A stretch of DNA of 64,000 bases. Origin: Pseudobdellovibrionaceae bacterium (lineage in GTDB: Bacteria > Bdellovibrionota > FAC87 > UBA2466 > JACKAF01). The position numbers were made by a program, and so were the translations under genes. The stretch is taken from assembly GCA_020635235.1 (NCBI GenBank), contig JACKAF010000003.1, positions 62,001 to 126,000 on the forward strand, in the 5' to 3' direction. Shown here piece after piece: positions 1 through 8,606 of the stretch (positions within the stretch are counted from its first letter, which is position 1; every line of letters starts with the position of its first letter). The notes under the pieces were generated by a model, which saw only the letters and a program-made list of their open reading frames with translations, made no database searches and was not told where the DNA came from.

Positions 1-726
1 GTCTGGAGCCACTCCACAATCTTCTTTCAAATAGCCCGGCAGTTGAGCGTACTTGCCTGCCTGAGGACCGCAATGAAAGAGAAGATCGAGGATGGACACT
101 TCCCCGACAAAGGCGCCATGCCCCTGGGGATAGGGTTCGAATTCGTAGTGGGCAAACTCCAACTCGATCCCGGCCTTTTTGAAGGCCTCTCCTTCACCAA
201 TGTAACCCTGTGCGGAAGGTCCAGAAAGGTAGGAGGTGGCGCCAACGGATTTGCAGAGGCGTACCAGGCGGTCAGTGCGATCGATGGGGCCCAGGTTCAG
301 TTCGCTGGAGCGTTTGAATTCTGGTTTGAAATTTAGAAAATCGCATATGTCGAGAGTGGTTTGTATATCGAGCTCGCTCAAGCTCTCACCCGCATTCTTC
401 AATCTTTCACTCAGCCAAGGGAAGTAAGAGGTGAAGAACGGCGCTTTTGCGTAATTCAATTCCACTGTCCGGAGTAGTTTTCTCGCCCAAAAGGTTTCGT
501 TGCAAATACGAGTATCCATGATGAGCTGGTCGTATCTGCCCTTGGAGTCAATCGGGACCGAAATCCATTGGGTACCGTTCGGGGTCTTTATCTTGTTGCG
601 GTTTCGCCAACCGCGCCGATCGTACTGCACGTCATCCAAGAAAATAAAAACATCTACGGCCTGGATGATCGCAAAATAGCCCCGCCAAGGAAGAAAACTG
701 GGTTGAATAATTGCGGCCCGCTTCAC
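1..726 (-). CDS. WbqC-like family protein, 3' end cut by window edge
   Basis: An open frame of 242 codons runs off the left edge without a stop. It starts at GTG (726-724) and overlaps the stop of the upstream gene by 4 bp (GTGA), so the two are translationally coupled. The N-terminus (KRAAIIQPSFLPWRGYF, then FLDDVQYDRRGWRNRN and IKTPNGTQWISVPI) matches the WbqC-like family. That family is usually about 230-240 residues, so little is probably missing. Members are found in O-antigen and capsule loci; their biochemical role is not settled and I do not assign one. With the GT8-like gene upstream it forms a two-gene unit divergent from the heptose operon. Confidence 0.85.
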   Translation of the reverse strand, partial: MKRAAIIQPSFLPWRGYFAIIQAVDVFIFLDDVQYDRRGWRNRNKIKTPNGTQWISVPIDSKGRYDQLIMDTRICNETFWARKLLRTVELNYAKAPFFTSYFPWLSERLKNAGESLSELDIQTTLDICDFLNFKPEFKRSSELNLGPIDRTDRLVRLCKSVGATSYLSGPSAQGYIGEGEAFKKAGIELEFAHYEFEPYPQGHGAFVGEVSILDLLFHCGPQAGKYAQLPGYLKEDCGVAPD

Positions 727-1601
727 GCCGGCACTCCGGCAGCGAGGCGAAGCTTTCGCAGGTGCTGTATCCGGTTTTCGTAAGCGACACGATGGGCTCT
801 GAAGCCGCGCAGCTTGTCCATGGCAGTGAGGTACCATCGATAGCCCGGGTTTTCCATTCTTAGCTCCCATAGCAGACTGGGACGTGCGTACCCATGGTAG
901 ATATCTTCCTTTACTTCATCGATCGAAATGAAGCCGTCGCGAATGGCCGATCGGAGAGCGTTCACCCAAAGCCCTCCGTGGCGGTTGTTGTTGCAGACCC
1001 AAGGCTGGGTACCCATATCGGTGTAATGAATAAGCGCGGTACCCTCGTCCCAATGCTCCAGACTGTTCCATGCAAACGGGATACGGTAAGCGATTTCATC
1101 TTCTTCTAACAAACACATATCGAACATCAGCCCAGCGTAGTCGTAGCGCTTGTTGTCGAGTCCATCAACAATCTGTTCGATGTCCCAATTTAGGCGCGAA
1201 CAGTCGAGGAGCATTACCGAGCACTGTTTGATCCGCTTGTCGGGAGCCTTTTTCTTGTCGGTTGTGGAACTCTGTTCGGCTGTGAGTTCTTCCTGGATAA
1301 TGACCTTGGCCCCGTTAAACGGGATTTCCCACAGGCTGCGAATATCTTTGAAAACCAGCATGTCGGCATCCATGTAAATGGCGCGGCCCTCGTAGTGGCA
1401 AAGTTTGGGAATGCAAAATCGGCTAAAAGAGAATCCCGTTCGTTGATCCTGTGCTGGATCGACGGGAGGGCGGACGGGTAGATCCATCATCGGAATGACC
1501 TCGACAGGGAGGTCGGTGTGGCGGCGGATGGAGTACTCAAGTACTTTCACCCCTATCAGCTGGGATCGATCGGTACCGACAAAAACCCTGACTTTTTCCA
1601 T
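723..1601 (-). CDS. GT8-like glycosyltransferase
   Basis: 292 residues, cytoplasmic, no signal peptide. The N-terminus (VRVFVGTDRSQLIGVKVLEYSI) and a DAD metal-binding motif at 78-80 (GRAIYMDADML) fit a GT-A fold nucleotide-sugar transferase related to family GT8. It shares a scaffold with the two genes at 17218 and 19035: the opening QL-G-KV block, the SVMLLDCSRL segment and a QPW motif near the C-terminal third. It is probably a distant paralogue of both. It is first in a unit with the WbqC-like gene. Donor and acceptor sugars cannot be read from sequence. Confidence 0.75.
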   Translation of the reverse strand: MEKVRVFVGTDRSQLIGVKVLEYSIRRHTDLPVEVIPMMDLPVRPPVDPAQDQRTGFSFSRFCIPKLCHYEGRAIYMDADMLVFKDIRSLWEIPFNGAKVIIQEELTAEQSSTTDKKKAPDKRIKQCSVMLLDCSRLNWDIEQIVDGLDNKRYDYAGLMFDMCLLEEDEIAYRIPFAWNSLEHWDEGTALIHYTDMGTQPWVCNNNRHGGLWVNALRSAIRDGFISIDEVKEDIYHGYARPSLLWELRMENPGYRWYLTAMDKLRGFRAHRVAYENRIQHLRKLRLAAGVPA

Positions 1602-1669
1602 GAACCCTCATGCTGTTCAGATCGGATCCGGCAACCCTTTCTGAGCGTGAAACGTCTTGACGATCCCTA

Positions 1670-1698
1670 TTAGTACGGCAGATTGATCCCGCTCACAA
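1670..1698 (-). promoter_or_regulatory. Candidate sigma-70 promoter for the GT8-like/WbqC-like unit
   Basis: On the minus strand TTGTGA (1698-1693) and TACTAA (1675-1670) are separated by 17 bp, about 70 bp upstream of the 1601 start. Both hexamers are imperfect, so this is a weak call by eye. Confidence 0.35.
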
Positions 1699-1832
1699 GC
1701 CCTAGCTTTGACAGGCCATTCCAGCGCCGAAAGTCATAGAACCCTTGAGAATTCCTGCGAAAAAAGTTGACAGTACAACGACCGGGGCGGGACAACTCTG
1801 GGAGGACTATCCAAATTGGCAAGGAGTGTGCG

Positions 1833-3344
1833 TTGAGGTCTTTGGAAGAACTCAAGAATCAAAAGTCAGTCGATGTTTTGCTGATCAATCCCGGTAGCCT
1901 GCACGCAGTTTACCAGCAGCTTGCGAACGATTTTTCGGCCATCGAACCGCCCTCGTTGGCGGGCCTGTTTGCGACCTATCTGCGCAACAAAGGCCTGACG
2001 GTCGACATTCTTGATGCGCCGCCCTTTGGTTTGTCTCCGGAGCAGGTGGCGGACATCACGGTGGAGCACTACAAACCGACTTTGGTAGCGGTGGTAGTTT
2101 ATGGTTTCCAGCCTTCCGCTTCGACTCAGAACATGCCCGCCGCCGGAAAAATTTGTGCGGAGATTAAGGCGCGCAGTCCCAAGACCGCCATCATGATGAC
2201 CGGGACGCACCCTGCGGCGCTTCCCGAGAGGACCCTACGTGAAGAGAAGGTCGACTTTGTGTGCAGTGGCGAAGGGCCTGAGACTATTTATCTTGCGGCG
2301 AAAAACCTTTTGGAAGGCACACCAAAACTGGAGAACATCCCGAGCCTCTATTTTTGGAAGGGTGAGAACGTGTGTGCGACTCCTGCAGGGGTCTTGATGG
2401 ACGATCTGGATACGGAGATGCCAGGAGTTGCCTGGGACCTGCTGCCGATGGACCGCTACCGCTGTCACAACTGGCACGCTTTTGAAGACATTCATAACCG
2501 TAAGCCGTATGTGTCGATGCATACAAGTTTGGGTTGTCCTTTCAAGTGTTCTTTCTGCTGCATCAACGCACCCTTTGGTAAGCCTTCTTACCGCATGTGG
2601 TCCCCGGCTGCTGTAGCGAAAGAAATAGATCTTCTCCATACGAAATATGGGGTTCGTAACATCAAGTTTGTCGACGAAATGTTCGTGCTCAACAAGGAAC
2701 ACGTGATGGGCCTTTGCGATTTGCTCATTGAGAGGGACTACAACCTCAACATTTGGGCGTATGCGCGTGTCGACACGGTCCGTGACGAGTTTTTGGACAA
2801 GTTGAAGCGGGCGGGCTTTCGTTGGTTGGCTTTGGGTATTGAATCCGGAAGCAAGCACGTTCGCGACGGTGTGGAAAAAGGCCGTTTTGGTGGCGAAGAT
2901 ATTCTGAAAACGGTGCGCAAGATTCAGGCCGCAGGTATCAATATTATCGGCAACTACATATTTGGCCTGCCGGATGACACGCATGAGTCGATGCAGGAAA
3001 CCTTGGATCTTGCCATCGAAGCCAATTGTGAGTTCGCCAACTTCTATAGTGCAATGGCTTATCCGGGGTCTAAGCTTTACACCATGGCGGTAGAGCAAGG
3101 TTGGGCGCTTCCGGACAATTGGATTGGCTACTCCCAGCACAGCTTTGAGTCGTTTCCGCTGCGAACCGAAAATTTGACTAATGCTGAAGTCTTGAAGTTC
3201 CGGGATGAGGCCTTTGTGAAGTATTTCACTAATCCGCGATATCTAAATATGGTTGAAGAAAAGTTTGGTCCGGACGTAGTGGCGAATCTGCATGAAATGA
3301 ACAAGATTACTTTGAAACGAAAGATCTACTCGGCCGCCCAATAG
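1833..3344 (+). CDS. B12-binding-type radical SAM protein
   Basis: About 504 residues from a TTG start at 1833, chosen because AAGGAG lies 6 nt upstream (1821-1826); the frame stays open to 1767 but without a ribosome site. The N-terminal third looks like the cobalamin-binding fold of this family (VDVLLINPGS, then PPSLAGLFATYLRNKG). The usual DxHxxG base-off motif is not visible. The middle has the radical SAM cluster motif CPFKCSFC in LGCPFKCSFCCINAP, followed by FVDEMF and GIESGS. The family includes C-methylases and ring-modifying enzymes. It leads the operon that makes GDP-heptose derivatives, so modification of the sugar or its glycan is the natural inference; the reaction is unknown. 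A TTGACA at 1767-1772 lacks a convincing -10 partner. Confidence 0.85.
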   Translation: MRSLEELKNQKSVDVLLINPGSLHAVYQQLANDFSAIEPPSLAGLFATYLRNKGLTVDILDAPPFGLSPEQVADITVEHYKPTLVAVVVYGFQPSASTQNMPAAGKICAEIKARSPKTAIMMTGTHPAALPERTLREEKVDFVCSGEGPETIYLAAKNLLEGTPKLENIPSLYFWKGENVCATPAGVLMDDLDTEMPGVAWDLLPMDRYRCHNWHAFEDIHNRKPYVSMHTSLGCPFKCSFCCINAPFGKPSYRMWSPAAVAKEIDLLHTKYGVRNIKFVDEMFVLNKEHVMGLCDLLIERDYNLNIWAYARVDTVRDEFLDKLKRAGFRWLALGIESGSKHVRDGVEKGRFGGEDILKTVRKIQAAGINIIGNYIFGLPDDTHESMQETLDLAIEANCEFANFYSAMAYPGSKLYTMAVEQGWALPDNWIGYSQHSFESFPLRTENLTNAEVLKFRDEAFVKYFTNPRYLNMVEEKFGPDVVANLHEMNKITLKRKIYSAAQ

Positions 3345-3370
3345 GCGTAGCCAGTAGACGGAGAGCAGAG

Positions 3371-4369
3371 ATGATCATCAGTCGAACACCTTTTCGCATT
3401 TCGTTCTTTGGGGGGGGGACGGATTACCCTGCCTGGTACATGAAGAACGGTGGACAGGTACTGGCGACGACTTTCGACAAGTACTCCTACATCAGCTGTC
3501 GTCTGCTCCCTCCGTTTTTTGAGCATAAGTTTCGTCTCGTCTATTCAAATATTGAGACAGTGAACCACCCCTCGGAAATGGACCACCCGGCCGCTAAGGC
3601 CGTACTCTGTGAAATGGGGCAGGAGGCAGGGCTTGAGATTCACTATGACGGTGACTTACCGGCACGCTCAGGATTGGGAACCAGCTCCGCATTTACTGTC
3701 GGGATGATTAATGCGGTGTACGCTCTGCGCGGCCAGCGTATTTCCAGCGAAGAGCTAGCCTCCCAGGCTTTGCACATCGAGCAGAATGTCATCAAAGAGC
3801 ACGTGGGCTCGCAAGATCAGATTTGTGCTGCATTCGGCGGATTCAATCACATCAAGTTCAAGCGCGACGGTAGTTTTGATGTTTCGCCGATGATTCTGTC
3901 CAAGGAGCGCAAGCAACAATTCGAATCGCATCTTATGCTTTTTTTTACTGGATTCTCGAGAACCGCCGCGAAAATTGCGAAGAGCAAGATTGACAATTTC
4001 AACAATCGTGAAAAATCACTCCTGAAAATGCACGCGATGGTCGATGAGGCGATTTCCATTGTGCAGCGCGATCAAACTCCTCTGGAGTATTTTGGCGAAT
4101 TGATGCACGAAAACTGGGAGCTTAAGAAGTCGCTATCAGATCAGGTTTCAACGCCGAAGATTGATGAGATCTATGATGTCGCCCGCTCCGCGGGGGCTAT
4201 AGGCGGCAAACTGCTCGGAGCGGGTGGAGGCGGCTTCCTTTGTCTTTTTGTGAAACCTGAGATGCGTTCTCAGGTGAGAGAGGCTTTGAAACATTTTATC
4301 CACGTCCCTTTTCGCTTTGAGAACTCCGGGAGCAAGATTGTCCTTTACCAACCGAATGGATTGGGTTGA
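3371..4369 (+). CDS. hddA: D-glycero-alpha-D-manno-heptose 7-phosphate kinase
   Basis: 332-residue GHMP-family kinase. The N-terminus (RTPFRISFFGGGTDYPAWY) is the sugar-kinase variant typical of HddA. The phosphate-binding loop is at 101-107 (GLGTSSA), and a C-terminal glycine-rich motif reads GGKLLGAGGGGF. HddA phosphorylates C1 of D-glycero-D-manno-heptose 7-phosphate in the alpha configuration, committing heptose to the GDP branch rather than the ADP branch used for LPS core. The partner enzymes GmhA, GmhB and HddC are all in this window, which strongly supports the call. It lies 26 bp after the radical SAM gene in the same operon. Confidence 0.92.
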   Translation: MIISRTPFRISFFGGGTDYPAWYMKNGGQVLATTFDKYSYISCRLLPPFFEHKFRLVYSNIETVNHPSEMDHPAAKAVLCEMGQEAGLEIHYDGDLPARSGLGTSSAFTVGMINAVYALRGQRISSEELASQALHIEQNVIKEHVGSQDQICAAFGGFNHIKFKRDGSFDVSPMILSKERKQQFESHLMLFFTGFSRTAAKIAKSKIDNFNNREKSLLKMHAMVDEAISIVQRDQTPLEYFGELMHENWELKKSLSDQVSTPKIDEIYDVARSAGAIGGKLLGAGGGGFLCLFVKPEMRSQVREALKHFIHVPFRFENSGSKIVLYQPNGLG

Positions 4370-4372
4370 AAG

Positions 4373-5326
4373 ATGCAGCAGCTACCGAAGGACACACCTA
4401 TTTTTGTTGCGGGCCATAAGGGATTGATAGGCTCCGCGTTTGTTCGGCGTTTTGCAAAAGAGGGTTTTACGAATGTGCTAACCGAGCCGCGTGAAGCTCT
4501 GGATCTGACGGACCAGAGCGCCGTTTTGAAGTATTTTCAGCTAAAGCGTCCCAAAGTTGTTCTTTTATGTGCGGCGCGTGTGGGCGGTATTGTCGAAAAC
4601 CGTGACCACCCTGCCGAGTTTATCACCGAGAATCTAGGTATTCAGCTGAGCGTAATGAAGGCCGCTTACGAGTCGGGCGTGGAGAAGCTTCTTTTCTTCG
4701 GTTCCTCCTGCATGTACCCGCGCGAGTGTTTGCAGCCTATGGAAGAAGCCAGCCTTTTCTCCGGGCGTCCCGAAGACACGAGCTTGCCGTATGCGGTGGC
4801 TAAGCTGGCCGGGCTCATTACCTGTCTCTCCTACAATACACAGTATGGTGGAAACCGTTTCATGGTGGCCATTCCGAACAACGCGTATGGACCCAATGAT
4901 GATTTTGATCCCAAGTCATCCCACGTACTTTCGGCACTCATTCGTAAGTTTCACGATGCCAAGACGGCACAGAGCGATAGAGTTACCCTCTGGGGGACGG
5001 GAACGCCTCGCCGAGAATTTGTGCATGCCGATGATATCGTTGATGCAAGCTTGTTTTTGTTGCGCGAAGCACCGCGGGAACTCCAGTACCCGATCAACAT
5101 CGGGGTTGGAGAGGATTACTCGATCCGAGAGCTGGCGAGTCTGGTGGCTGATGTTGTGGGTTTTAAGGGCACCATTGAGTTTGATGCGAGCCACCCGGAT
5201 GGCTCACCCAGAAAGCTGCTCGACAGCTCCAGACTGGAAAAGCTGGGCTGGAAGGCGAACATAGAGCTAAAGGCAGGAATTCAAGACACGTACAAGTGGT
5301 TCCTAAACGACAGAGAGGCCTTATAA
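4373..5326 (+). CDS. Fcl/ColC-like GDP-sugar epimerase-reductase (extended SDR)
   Basis: 317-residue short-chain dehydrogenase. The cofactor loop GHKGLIGS is at 14-21, the active-site serines in FFGSSCMYP at 111-112, and the catalytic Tyr140/Lys144 in YAVAK. This is the GDP-L-fucose synthase family, which also holds GDP-colitose synthase (ColC) and the Campylobacter heptose epimerase/reductases of the Cj1428 type. No GDP-mannose 4,6-dehydratase occurs in the window, so fucose synthesis is unlikely to be its job. Between HddA and the TPP and PLP enzymes it more likely reduces, and perhaps epimerises, a GDP-4-keto-heptose or its branched product. It begins 3 bp after hddA. Confidence 0.85.
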   Translation: MQQLPKDTPIFVAGHKGLIGSAFVRRFAKEGFTNVLTEPREALDLTDQSAVLKYFQLKRPKVVLLCAARVGGIVENRDHPAEFITENLGIQLSVMKAAYESGVEKLLFFGSSCMYPRECLQPMEEASLFSGRPEDTSLPYAVAKLAGLITCLSYNTQYGGNRFMVAIPNNAYGPNDDFDPKSSHVLSALIRKFHDAKTAQSDRVTLWGTGTPRREFVHADDIVDASLFLLREAPRELQYPINIGVGEDYSIRELASLVADVVGFKGTIEFDASHPDGSPRKLLDSSRLEKLGWKANIELKAGIQDTYKWFLNDREAL

Positions 5327-5327
5327 A

Positions 5328-6392
5328 GTGAAATACGGATACAAAGGTAAAGGGTTTGCGGACACTAAAACAACCCTGGGTAAGGAAAAACTCACCGAGT
5401 TGTACTATTCGATGCTTCGTATCCGAAGAATCGAAGAAGGGGTAGAAGCGCACTACCACGAAGACGAAATGAAGACTCCTATCCATCTGGTGATTGGTCA
5501 GGAGGCCTCTTGCGTAGGGGCCTGCGCACCGCTGACTAAGGAAGATCTCGTCTACGCCAGTCACCGCACCCACGGCGTCTATCTCGCCAAAGGGGGAGAT
5601 CTGAAAGCGATGCTTTCCGAATTCTTTTGCCGCAAGAACGGCTGTGCCGGCTCACGCGGCGGTTCCATGCACCTCATCGATCAAAGTGTTGGCATGGCGG
5701 GCTCGTCGGCGATCTGTGGTGGAAACGTGCCAATCGTCGTGGGGCTAGCCCTGGCGGCTCACGTGCAGGGAGTGAAGCGCGTCAATATGTGTACCTTCGG
5801 CGACGGTGCGGCGGAAGAGGGTGTTGTCTGGGAAGCGATCAATTTTGCAGCGCTCAAAAAACTCCCGGTGATCTTCTTTTGCGAGAATAACTTTTTCTCA
5901 GTGTTCACTCCGCTCTACAAGCGGCAGCCGGAGAACGTGGAGCTTTGGAAAAAAGCCGAGGCTTTCGGCGCCAAGAGTGTGGTGGTAGACGGCTCGAATG
6001 TGGTCGACGTTTACGAAGCGGTTGCCAAGGCACGCGAAGGAGCACTGAACGGTGACGGCCCCTATTTCATCGAGTCGCGCGTCTACCGCTGGCGAGGCCA
6101 TGGCGGCGCGGGTGACGACAACTCCAAGGGGTACCGCGATCCCGCAGAGCTGAGCGACTGGAAAAAAGTTTGTCCCATCGAGAGCTATTTTGAGTTTTTG
6201 AAAACAAACCAGCTGCTGTCGGACGCCGACAAAGAAGCCATGGAGAAGGACATTAAGGCCGAATTCGAAGAAGCCTATGAATTTGCCCGTAATAGTCCGG
6301 AGCCGGACGAATCCGATCTGGCGACCCATGTTTACAGTGAACGCATTCAATACGAGGTAAAAAAAGATGCCCTGGGCAGAAGCACTCATTAG
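5328..6392 (+). CDS. TPP-dependent pyruvate dehydrogenase E1-type alpha subunit
   Basis: 354 residues from a GTG start one base after the previous stop. The thiamine diphosphate motif runs from GDG (158-160) to NN (187-188), with the family block CAGSRGGSMHLID before it. E1 alpha subunits decarboxylate a 2-oxo acid and hold the resulting two-carbon carbanion on thiamine. No lipoyl E2 or E3 gene is nearby, as a metabolic dehydrogenase complex would need. Inside a nucleotide-sugar operon, and next to a ColD-like enzyme, transfer of a two-carbon unit from pyruvate to a 4-keto sugar is the better reading. Known parallels are YerE for yersiniose (a different TPP family) and, as I recall, E1-like pairs in octose-bearing antibiotic clusters such as avilamycin. 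Confidence 0.88.
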   Translation: MKYGYKGKGFADTKTTLGKEKLTELYYSMLRIRRIEEGVEAHYHEDEMKTPIHLVIGQEASCVGACAPLTKEDLVYASHRTHGVYLAKGGDLKAMLSEFFCRKNGCAGSRGGSMHLIDQSVGMAGSSAICGGNVPIVVGLALAAHVQGVKRVNMCTFGDGAAEEGVVWEAINFAALKKLPVIFFCENNFFSVFTPLYKRQPENVELWKKAEAFGAKSVVVDGSNVVDVYEAVAKAREGALNGDGPYFIESRVYRWRGHGGAGDDNSKGYRDPAELSDWKKVCPIESYFEFLKTNQLLSDADKEAMEKDIKAEFEEAYEFARNSPEPDESDLATHVYSERIQYEVKKDALGRSTH

Positions 6393-7404
6393 AGCACAAA
6401 CAAGAGAAAGCGTTCTTTCTTCGGAGCAGGGACGTGTTTTGTCCTATGTCGATGCGTTGAACGAAGCGCTGTCCATCGCGATGGAGATGGACAAAAAGGT
6501 GATCGTTTTAGGGCAGGGCGTGGATGATCCGGCTGCAAGTTTCGGCGTGACCAAAGGCCTGCAGGAAAAGTTCGGTGGCGAGAGAGTTTTTGACGTGCCT
6601 CTTTCTGAAGAGGGAATGACGGGAATTATCACCGGAGCCGCTGTGGGTGGTATCCGGCCGGTCATGACTCACAACCGTCCTGATTTCATTTTGCTGTCGA
6701 TGAACCAGCTTGTTACCCACGCTTCCAAGATTTGCTATCTGGACGAAGGCAAAAACAATGTGCCCTTTGTCATCTGGGCGGCGATTGGGCGCGGCTGGGG
6801 TTCTGGCGCGCAGCACTCGCAAGCCATCCAAGGCATGCTGGTCGGCGTACCCGGCTTGAAGGTGATCATGCCCAGCACTCCTTTTGATGCAAAAGGAATG
6901 ATGCTCGGTGCAATTGCCGACAACAATCCGGTCGTCATCATCGAGCACCGCTGGTTGACACGCACCAAGGGCGTAGTGCCCGAAGGTTTCTACACGGTTC
7001 CCTTTGGCAAAGGTGTTTACCGACGGCGCGGGACTGACGTTAGTATCGTGGGAACTTCGCATATCCTGGATCTTTCCATCCGAGCCGCTGAGGAACTTGA
7101 AGAAGAAGGCATCTCGGTAGAGGTCGTTGACCTGCGTTCCATTAAACCGCTAGATGAGGCGATCATCATGGAAACCGTCCAGAAAACCGGCAAACTTTTG
7201 GTTGTCGATACGGGATGGGAACGTGGCGGCGTGTGTGCTGAGGTTGGATTTGTGGCGGCTGAGAAATGCTTCTCGGCTCTCAAAGCGCCCGTTGCGCGCG
7301 TGGGCCTGCCTGATGTCCCCACACCGGCTGGGTACAAACTGGAGCAGCTCTACTACCCGAATGTGGAGACGATAAAGAAGGCCGTGAAGAAGATGGTGAA
7401 TTAA
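6367..7404 (+). CDS. TPP-dependent pyruvate dehydrogenase E1-type beta subunit
   Basis: 345 residues, overlapping the alpha subunit by 26 bp. The ATG at 6367 has GAGG about 9 nt upstream. Transketolase-type family blocks are clear: DVPLSEEGMTGIITGAAVGG, GAQHSQAIQGMLVGVPGLKVIMPSTPFDAKGM, and a C-terminal domain with VEVVDLRSIKPLD. The overlap indicates coupled synthesis of an alpha2beta2 enzyme. The first 25 or so residues are extra relative to most family members. As for the alpha subunit, the absence of E2/E3 and the sugar-operon setting suggest a synthetic C-C bond-forming role rather than central metabolism. Confidence 0.88.
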   Translation: MPWAEALIRAQTRESVLSSEQGRVLSYVDALNEALSIAMEMDKKVIVLGQGVDDPAASFGVTKGLQEKFGGERVFDVPLSEEGMTGIITGAAVGGIRPVMTHNRPDFILLSMNQLVTHASKICYLDEGKNNVPFVIWAAIGRGWGSGAQHSQAIQGMLVGVPGLKVIMPSTPFDAKGMMLGAIADNNPVVIIEHRWLTRTKGVVPEGFYTVPFGKGVYRRRGTDVSIVGTSHILDLSIRAAEELEEEGISVEVVDLRSIKPLDEAIIMETVQKTGKLLVVDTGWERGGVCAEVGFVAAEKCFSALKAPVARVGLPDVPTPAGYKLEQLYYPNVETIKKAVKKMVN

Positions 7405-7406
7405 CT

Positions 7407-8576
7407 ATGAAGTACGAACTTGCCTGTTCTACCTGGGGTAAAGAGGAACTCGAAGCGATCCAAAAAGTGGTGGATGGCGGCCGATTCACCATGGGTGAAA
7501 ACGTCGCAGCCTTTGAAAGAGATTTCGCTAGTAAGTTTGGTAGCAAGTACGCCGTCATGGTGGGATCGGGCTCGGCGGCGAACCTCGTCGGTGTGGGCTC
7601 TTTGTTTTACAAGAGCAAGAACCCCCTTCAACGTGGAGATGAGGCCATCGTTCCGTGCATTTCCTGGTCCACGACTTTTTATCCGCTACAGCAGTACGGA
7701 ATGAAGCTTCGCTTCGTGGATGTCGATCTGCAGACCCTCAACATGGATGTCAGCCAGCTGGAAGCGGCGCTTACCCCGACGACGCGAATGATTGTTGGGG
7801 TAAGCATTCTCGGGAATCCCGCGGCGCTCGATGTGATGCGCAAGTTCGCAGACAAGCACAACTTGATCTTCTTTGAGGACAACTGTGAATCGATGGGCGC
7901 AGAGCTGAATGGCAAGCCCTGCGGTACCTTCGGGCACTTTGGAACCTTCAGCACCTTTTTCTCTCACCACATCTCCACGATGGAAGGTGGGGTCATCGTA
8001 ACGGATGATGAAGAGTTGTATCACCTGGCCCTCTGCATGAGAGCGCACGGGTGGACGCGCAATCTTCCAGAAGGCTCGTCGCTGTACAGTAAGGCGGCCG
8101 ATGATTTTTACGAAGCCTACCGGTTTATCCTGCCCGGGTACAACGCCCGGCCCTTGGAACTCTCCGGTGCCATCGGTATCCAACAGCTAAAGAAGCTGGA
8201 TGCCATGGTGGAGCAGCGCCGAAAGAACGCCGAAGTGTTTGTGGGCCTTTTTGGGGACGATCCGCGGTTCATCATCCAAAAAGAAAACGGTAAAAGCTCC
8301 TGGTTCTCTTTTACCCTTATTCTGAACCCTGAATATGATGCGAATAGAGATCACGTACGGGAGAAGCTTCGGGAGGCGGGCATTGAATACCGCATTATTA
8401 CCGGGGGTAATTTCCTGCAGCATGACGTGATCAAGTACTTTGACTACGATACTGTAGGCGAGATCAAGAACGCCTACACCGCGCACGATCGTGGCTTTTT
8501 CGTGGGGAATGCGCCCATGGAGTTGCGGCCGCAGATTGAACACCTTCGCAAAACACTCACGGAGGCGGTGCCCTAG
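7407..8576 (+). CDS. ColD-like PLP-dependent GDP-4-keto-sugar 3-dehydratase
   Basis: 389 residues of the DegT/DnrJ/EryC1/StrS fold, close to the usual length of ColD. At the position where aminotransferases keep the PLP-binding lysine this protein reads FFSHHISTMEGG with His187-His188. ColD (GDP-4-keto-6-deoxy-D-mannose 3-dehydratase) uses His188 in the same context, and the following LRAHGWTRNLP-like stretch and PGYN-RPLE-SGAIG block also agree with ColD as I remember it. It should therefore remove the C3 hydroxyl of a 4-keto GDP-sugar with glutamate as amino donor. Given the operon, GDP-4-keto-heptose is the likely substrate, with a GDP-3-deoxy-4-keto-heptose as product. It starts 2 bp after the E1 beta stop. 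Confidence 0.88.
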   Translation: MKYELACSTWGKEELEAIQKVVDGGRFTMGENVAAFERDFASKFGSKYAVMVGSGSAANLVGVGSLFYKSKNPLQRGDEAIVPCISWSTTFYPLQQYGMKLRFVDVDLQTLNMDVSQLEAALTPTTRMIVGVSILGNPAALDVMRKFADKHNLIFFEDNCESMGAELNGKPCGTFGHFGTFSTFFSHHISTMEGGVIVTDDEELYHLALCMRAHGWTRNLPEGSSLYSKAADDFYEAYRFILPGYNARPLELSGAIGIQQLKKLDAMVEQRRKNAEVFVGLFGDDPRFIIQKENGKSSWFSFTLILNPEYDANRDHVREKLREAGIEYRIITGGNFLQHDVIKYFDYDTVGEIKNAYTAHDRGFFVGNAPMELRPQIEHLRKTLTEAVP

Positions 8577-8606
8577 CGGTCGCGGCTGTAAAAACAAAGA
8601 GAACGA

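Noticed and set aside
1767..1795. Sigma-70 promoter for the heptose operon starting at TTGACA 1767
   Set aside because: No acceptable -10 hexamer at 16-18 bp spacing.
4373..5326. GDP-L-fucose synthase (fcl) as a firm call
   Set aside because: Family match is good, but no GDP-mannose 4,6-dehydratase is present and the neighbours are heptose genes, so substrate is left open.
5328..7404. Housekeeping pyruvate or branched-chain dehydrogenase E1
   Set aside because: No E2, E3 or lipoylation genes nearby and tight packing with nucleotide-sugar genes; kept only as an alternative.
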